Source: Methylomagnum ishizawai
Lineage (GTDB): Bacteria > Pseudomonadota > Gammaproteobacteria > Methylococcales > Methylococcaceae
DNA: 64,000 nt
Assembly: GCF_019670005.1 (NCBI RefSeq)
Contig: NZ_AP019783.1
Span: 3,188,150 to 3,252,149 of the forward strand
Direction of reading: 5' to 3'
The notes beneath the pieces are model-generated. The model was not told where the DNA came from. It did not search any database and saw only the letters and a list, made by a program, of their open reading frames with translations. Positions 61,131-64,000 of this stretch are shown piece by piece (the first letter of the stretch is position 1; the number at the start of each line of letters is the position of its first letter). A program made the position numbers and the translations under genes.

Positions 61131-62503
61131 GGCCGGTCCTCGCCCTCGCCCTGGAAAATCTGCTCCACGGCGGGAATCAGCTTCTTGTCGATCAGGAACA
61201 TGATGACGTGGTCGCCCTCCTCGATCACGGTGTCGTGGTGGACCTGGATCACCTCCTCGCCGCGCACCAGCGCCCCCATCACCACGCCGGGGGGAATCTT
61301 GATCTTGCCGAGCGGGAGTCCCACCACCTTGGAAAAACCGGGACGGCCATGGGCCACGGCCTCGATGGCCTCGGACGCCCCATGCCGCAGCGAATACACC
61401 TGCACGATATCGCCGCGCCGCACATAGCGCAGCAAGGCGCCGATGGTGGCCTGGTGCGGCGAAATCACCAAATCCACCTGGGCGTTGTCGACAATATCGG
61501 CGTAGGCGCTCTTGTTGATGAGGCTGATGACCCGCCGCGCCCCCAGCCGCTTGGCCAGCATGGCCGAAAGGATATTGGCCTCGTCGTCGTTGGTGATGGC
61601 GCAGAACACATCGGTGTTCTCGATGTTCTCGTTCAGCAGCAATTCCTTGTCGGAGGCATCGCCCGCCAGCACCACGGTATTGGCCAGTTCGCTGGCGATC
61701 TTCTTGGCCCTTTTCCGGTCCTTCTCGATCACCTTGACCTGATAGCGCGATTCCAGCGCCAAGGCCACCCGCTTGCCGATATGGCCACCGCCCGCGAAGA
61801 TCAGGCGCTTATATGGCTTTTCGGTCTTGCGCAATTCGCCCATCACGTCCTTGATCTCCTCGGCGGACGCCAGGAAGAACACCTCGTCGCCGTCCTCGAT
61901 GATGGTGCGGCCATTGGGCACGATGGCCTTGCCCTTGCGGAAGATCGCGGTGATGCGGGCATGGACGTTGGGCATGTGCTGATGCAATTCGCGGATTTCG
62001 TGGCCGACCAGGGGACCGCCCTCGCGGGCGCTGACCGAAACCAGCCGCACCCGCCCCTCGGCGAAATCCAGCACCTGGGACGCGCCGGGATATTCCAGCA
62101 GGCGCTCGATGAACTGGGTGATGATGCGTTCCGGGCTGATGACCACATCGATGGGGATGGCTTCCGGCGAGAACATGCCGGGATAGGTGAAATATTCCAG
62201 GGCGCGGACGCGGGCGATCTTGCGCGGCACCTTGAACAGCACATCGGCGATGGAACAGGCCAGCATATTGGTCTCGTCGTCGCTGGTGACGGCGATGAGC
62301 ATATCGGCCTCGGCGGCCCCGGCCCGTTGCAGCACGGTGGGATGGGCGGCGTTGCCCTGGACCGTGCCGATATCGAAGCGGTCCTGCAAATCCTTCAAGA
62401 GGCCGGGCTGGCTATCGACCATGACGATATCGTTGGCCTCGCTGGCGAGGCTGCCGAGGACGCTGCTGCCGACCTGGCCCGCGCCTAGGATGATGATTTT
62501 CAT
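61127..62503 (-). CDS. trkA: Trk potassium uptake regulator TrkA
   Basis: 458 residues from the ATG at 62503 (MKIIILGAGQVGSS); upstream codons are low-complexity. Two tandem RCK modules, each with an NAD-binding Rossmann half and a TrkA-C half, at about 1-230 and 231-458 (IILGAGQVGSSVLGSL and IFAGGGHIGKRVALAL). It is the cytoplasmic gating ring that controls the TrkH/TrkG K+ channel. No TrkH lies in the window. The neighbouring methyltransferase overlaps it, and the rhodanese gene follows. Confidence 0.96.
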   Translation of the reverse strand: MKIIILGAGQVGSSVLGSLASEANDIVMVDSQPGLLKDLQDRFDIGTVQGNAAHPTVLQRAGAAEADMLIAVTSDDETNMLACSIADVLFKVPRKIARVRALEYFTYPGMFSPEAIPIDVVISPERIITQFIERLLEYPGASQVLDFAEGRVRLVSVSAREGGPLVGHEIRELHQHMPNVHARITAIFRKGKAIVPNGRTIIEDGDEVFFLASAEEIKDVMGELRKTEKPYKRLIFAGGGHIGKRVALALESRYQVKVIEKDRKRAKKIASELANTVVLAGDASDKELLLNENIENTDVFCAITNDDEANILSAMLAKRLGARRVISLINKSAYADIVDNAQVDLVISPHQATIGALLRYVRRGDIVQVYSLRHGASEAIEAVAHGRPGFSKVVGLPLGKIKIPPGVVMGALVRGEEVIQVHHDTVIEEGDHVIMFLIDKKLIPAVEQIFQGEGEDRP

Positions 62504-62766
62504 GTTGGGTTTGGCTTGATGGGAGGGATTGCCGGTGGGCCGTCCCAGGGGTGGCCCACGCCGGGCGGGCATTTTAGCAGGGTTCCGGGGCGGGCATAGG
62601 GCGGCGGAAAGCCCTCCGAATCCGGGCACAGCCTTTTTACGATACTATGCGGACCCATAGGTTGGAAAATACCGGAACGCATGATGCCATGGAATGGCCG
62701 GACCGCTTATGGGGATTCTCCAGCGCTGTGATCCCCACCCTTGGCCTAAGGGCGGGGACAATGCGC

Positions 62767-63150
62767 TTATTTCCCCGCCTCCGCCACCGCGAAAGGATTA
62801 TCGCAATCCACCAGGACGGTGAATTTCCTATCTTTGGTATAGGCGGCCACGGATAACTTATACCCCTGCAATTTCTGCCAAAACGTATCGTTGCCGGCCG
62901 GGGGCGGGCATATTTCGCTCTTGAGCCGCGCCTGTTGCGCCTCCGGCGGGCCGGGGATGGGCTGCTGCACCAAGATATCCGCGACCAATTCCTGGCCGCC
63001 GAAACCATGGGTGACTTTGACGAATTGCCAGCCGGTTTCCATGGCCTCTCCGGTAAACTGCTTTTGCAGCGCTTCCTGGAGTTCCGGTGGTATTTTCCTA
63101 CCACAGGAAACCAAGGCCAAGGCCGCGACCAATAATATTATTATTCTCAT
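62767..63150 (-). CDS. Small exported lipoprotein, unknown function
   Basis: 127 residues. The signal peptide MRIIILLVAALALVSC ends in a lipobox (LVSC, Cys16), so it should be lipid-anchored in the periplasm. The rest has helical segments (PPELQEALQKQFTGEAMETG), a beta part (WQFVKVTHGFGGQELVADIL) and a Cys pair. I recognised no domain. GAGGAGA lies about 6 bases before the ATG. It is transcribed alone. Confidence 0.75.
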   Translation of the reverse strand: MRIIILLVAALALVSCGRKIPPELQEALQKQFTGEAMETGWQFVKVTHGFGGQELVADILVQQPIPGPPEAQQARLKSEICPPPAGNDTFWQKLQGYKLSVAAYTKDRKFTVLVDCDNPFAVAEAGK

Positions 63151-63542
63151 AGTCTCCTCCTCTGGGTATTATACCCGTCCTTGTTTCTAGGAATGGCGGA
63201 CGATGTCGGGCCGGGGTATCCAATACCGGAATCATCCCGGCGCGATCCGCCGCCGTCCGCCATTATAAGCCCGCCGCCCGGCCAATCGATTGGCGTTTCA
63301 CAGCAGCCGGACGCGGCCACCGATGGATCGGCGCGGCGGCGAAAACCCGCCCCGCCCAGGCGGCTGGAACGGGCGATCCTGAACCCAAGCTGAATCCGGC
63401 CCGGCCCAGGCCCAAACCCGCCGCGCCATACGCTTGATTTAAAAGGACAATCCAGTACGTCCAGCCAACCCAACAAAAAAGTGTGGACACTGAATTTTTT
63501 TTCTTTAGACTGTCGCCCAGCTTCAAGGACGAAGCCAACTTT

Positions 63543-63563
63543 GAGAGTCGTCAAAGAGGAGGA
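63543..63563. repeat. Duplicated GAGxGTCGxCAA(A)GAGGAGGA motif, copy 1
   Basis: GAGAGTCGTCAAAGAGGAGGA recurs as GAGGGTCGCCAAGAGGAGGA at 63704-63723. In both, GTCG can pair with bases just upstream to form a hairpin that precedes GAGGAGGA. Confidence 0.6.
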
Positions 63564-63654
63564 AGCCCGGTTGGGCTGTATACAACAACAAAAAAGCACT
63601 ACGAACGGACCGCCCCCAGGGGCGTCCACACAGTAAAAAAACAATAAAAAAATC

Positions 63655-63682
63655 AGCCCGCCAGAGTCGCGGGCTTTTTTTT
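63655..63682 (+). terminator. Strong rho-independent terminator, plus strand
   Basis: AGCCCGC and GCGGGCT form a 7-bp stem with a 7-base loop and a T8 run. No plus-strand coding gene ends here, so it may end a non-coding transcript. On the minus strand the same stem is followed by GATTTTTTT, so it can act both ways. Confidence 0.85.
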
Positions 63683-63686
63683 GGGC

Positions 63687-63712
63687 AAAAAAAAGCGACC
63701 GCCGAGGGTCGC
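63687..63712 (-). terminator. Rho-independent terminator, minus strand
   Basis: Read on the minus strand, GCGACC and GGTCGC form a 6-bp stem followed by T8 (the A run at 63687-63694). It would end a transcript coming from beyond 63712, where no gene is visible within the window. Confidence 0.75.
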
Positions 63713-63723
63713 CAAGAGGAGGA
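63704..63723. repeat. Duplicated GAGxGTCGxCAA(A)GAGGAGGA motif, copy 2
   Basis: Second copy of the motif at 63543-63563. Its first half is the loop and 3' arm of the minus-strand terminator. Confidence 0.6.
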
Positions 63724-64000
63724 GAACTTTTGGCCCGGCGCACCCGAGGGAACGAAAGTGGCCCGCCGCGAAAGTCCTGTTGAGGTAGGCATAAATTCTA
63801 CAGGCTATTTGCCCGCTCCCCTATCAGAGGTTCTTATGCCATGGATAACGGCGGATAGAGGATATGCGGATTGACACACCGGCTCCGGCTTTTGCCCCAC
63901 AGCCCCGGTGTCCGGGAAACAGGCTATTCCGTCCGGCCCGCCCAGCGCTTCCCCCTGGAAACCGGGTAGCCGACGCGGATGGACGGGCTTTTTCCAGTGG

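Larger units (their letters stand above)
63151..64000. other. Gene-less end of the window with opposing terminators
   Basis: About 850 bases without a convincing gene. It contains two oppositely oriented rho-independent terminators at 63655-63712, two copies of a hairpin/SD-like motif (63543-63563 and 63704-63723), and six GGA triplets between 63445 and 63609. Small frames starting TTG or GTG after the SD-like motifs are short and unlike any known protein. A plus-strand small RNA ending at 63682 is possible. 63800-64000 shows nothing. Confidence 0.5.

Overview
The window is 64 kb of dense, high-GC bacterial chromosome. The gene families (fatty acid cis/trans isomerase, TonB-ExbB-ExbD, Kup and TrkA, an ilv operon with a separate regulatory subunit, BipA/TypA) point to an aerobic gammaproteobacterium. 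An alternative complex III operon joined to an A2-type haem-copper oxidase, and a SulP transporter beside a beta-carbonic anhydrase, would fit a methanotroph-like lineage (Methylococcales), but no C1 marker gene is present, so that placement is inference.

Layout. 0-1 kb: the end of an IS3-type transposase and a toxin-antitoxin pair whose VapC-like toxin carries a one-base frameshift. 1-9.5 kb: an HtrA protease, an unusual protein with two cyclic-nucleotide-binding-like domains, a rhodanese, a coiled coil and a membrane anchor, and a 1567-residue hybrid histidine kinase with seven PAS domains. An inverted Hpt remnant underlies the 3' end of that kinase gene. 9.5-12 kb: an intact-looking IS4-type element with 18-bp inverted repeats and a 10-bp target duplication, then a MarR regulator with two operator palindromes in its promoter. 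12-20 kb: a DUF1254/DUF1214 protein, a Ser/Gly-rich protein, and a DevBCA/MacAB-like tripartite exporter operon with its own outer-membrane channel. TTTACA repeats on a 10-bp period lie between the Ser-rich gene and the exporter. 19.8-22.8 kb: two decayed IS elements (IS701-like and IS630).

22.8-33.6 kb is the centrepiece, a minus-strand operon actA-B-C-D-E-F, a small conserved membrane protein, then oxidase subunits II, I and III/IV. The genes are mostly coupled by ATGA-type overlaps. Quinol oxidation by the alternative complex III would feed electrons through cytochromes straight to the oxidase. Subunit I has the YSHPAVY motif of A2 oxidases instead of the proton-channel glutamate. Subunits III and IV are read as one chain, probably because of single-base losses in G runs.

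33.8-41.1 kb is a signalling block: a cNMP-binding/HDOD protein, a pseudo-histidine kinase lacking the phospho-accepting histidine but keeping a receiver, and a complete hybrid kinase with PAS, two receivers and Hpt. 41.2-46.3 kb holds a hypothetical membrane protein, a SulP transporter, carbonic anhydrase and 34-residue membrane peptide cluster (probable bicarbonate uptake) behind a 10-bp-arm palindrome, a small hypothetical protein, and a GH19 endolysin-like enzyme. 46.6-51.3 kb: ilvB-ilvN-Uma2-ilvC-pssA. 51.3-62.5 kb: typA, kup, cti, Fur-box-preceded tonB-exbB-exbD, a rhodanese, a methyltransferase and trkA. The last 0.85 kb has no convincing gene but carries two T8 terminators in opposite directions, a duplicated SD-like motif and several GGA motifs, and may encode a small RNA.

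No tRNA, rRNA or CRISPR array was seen.
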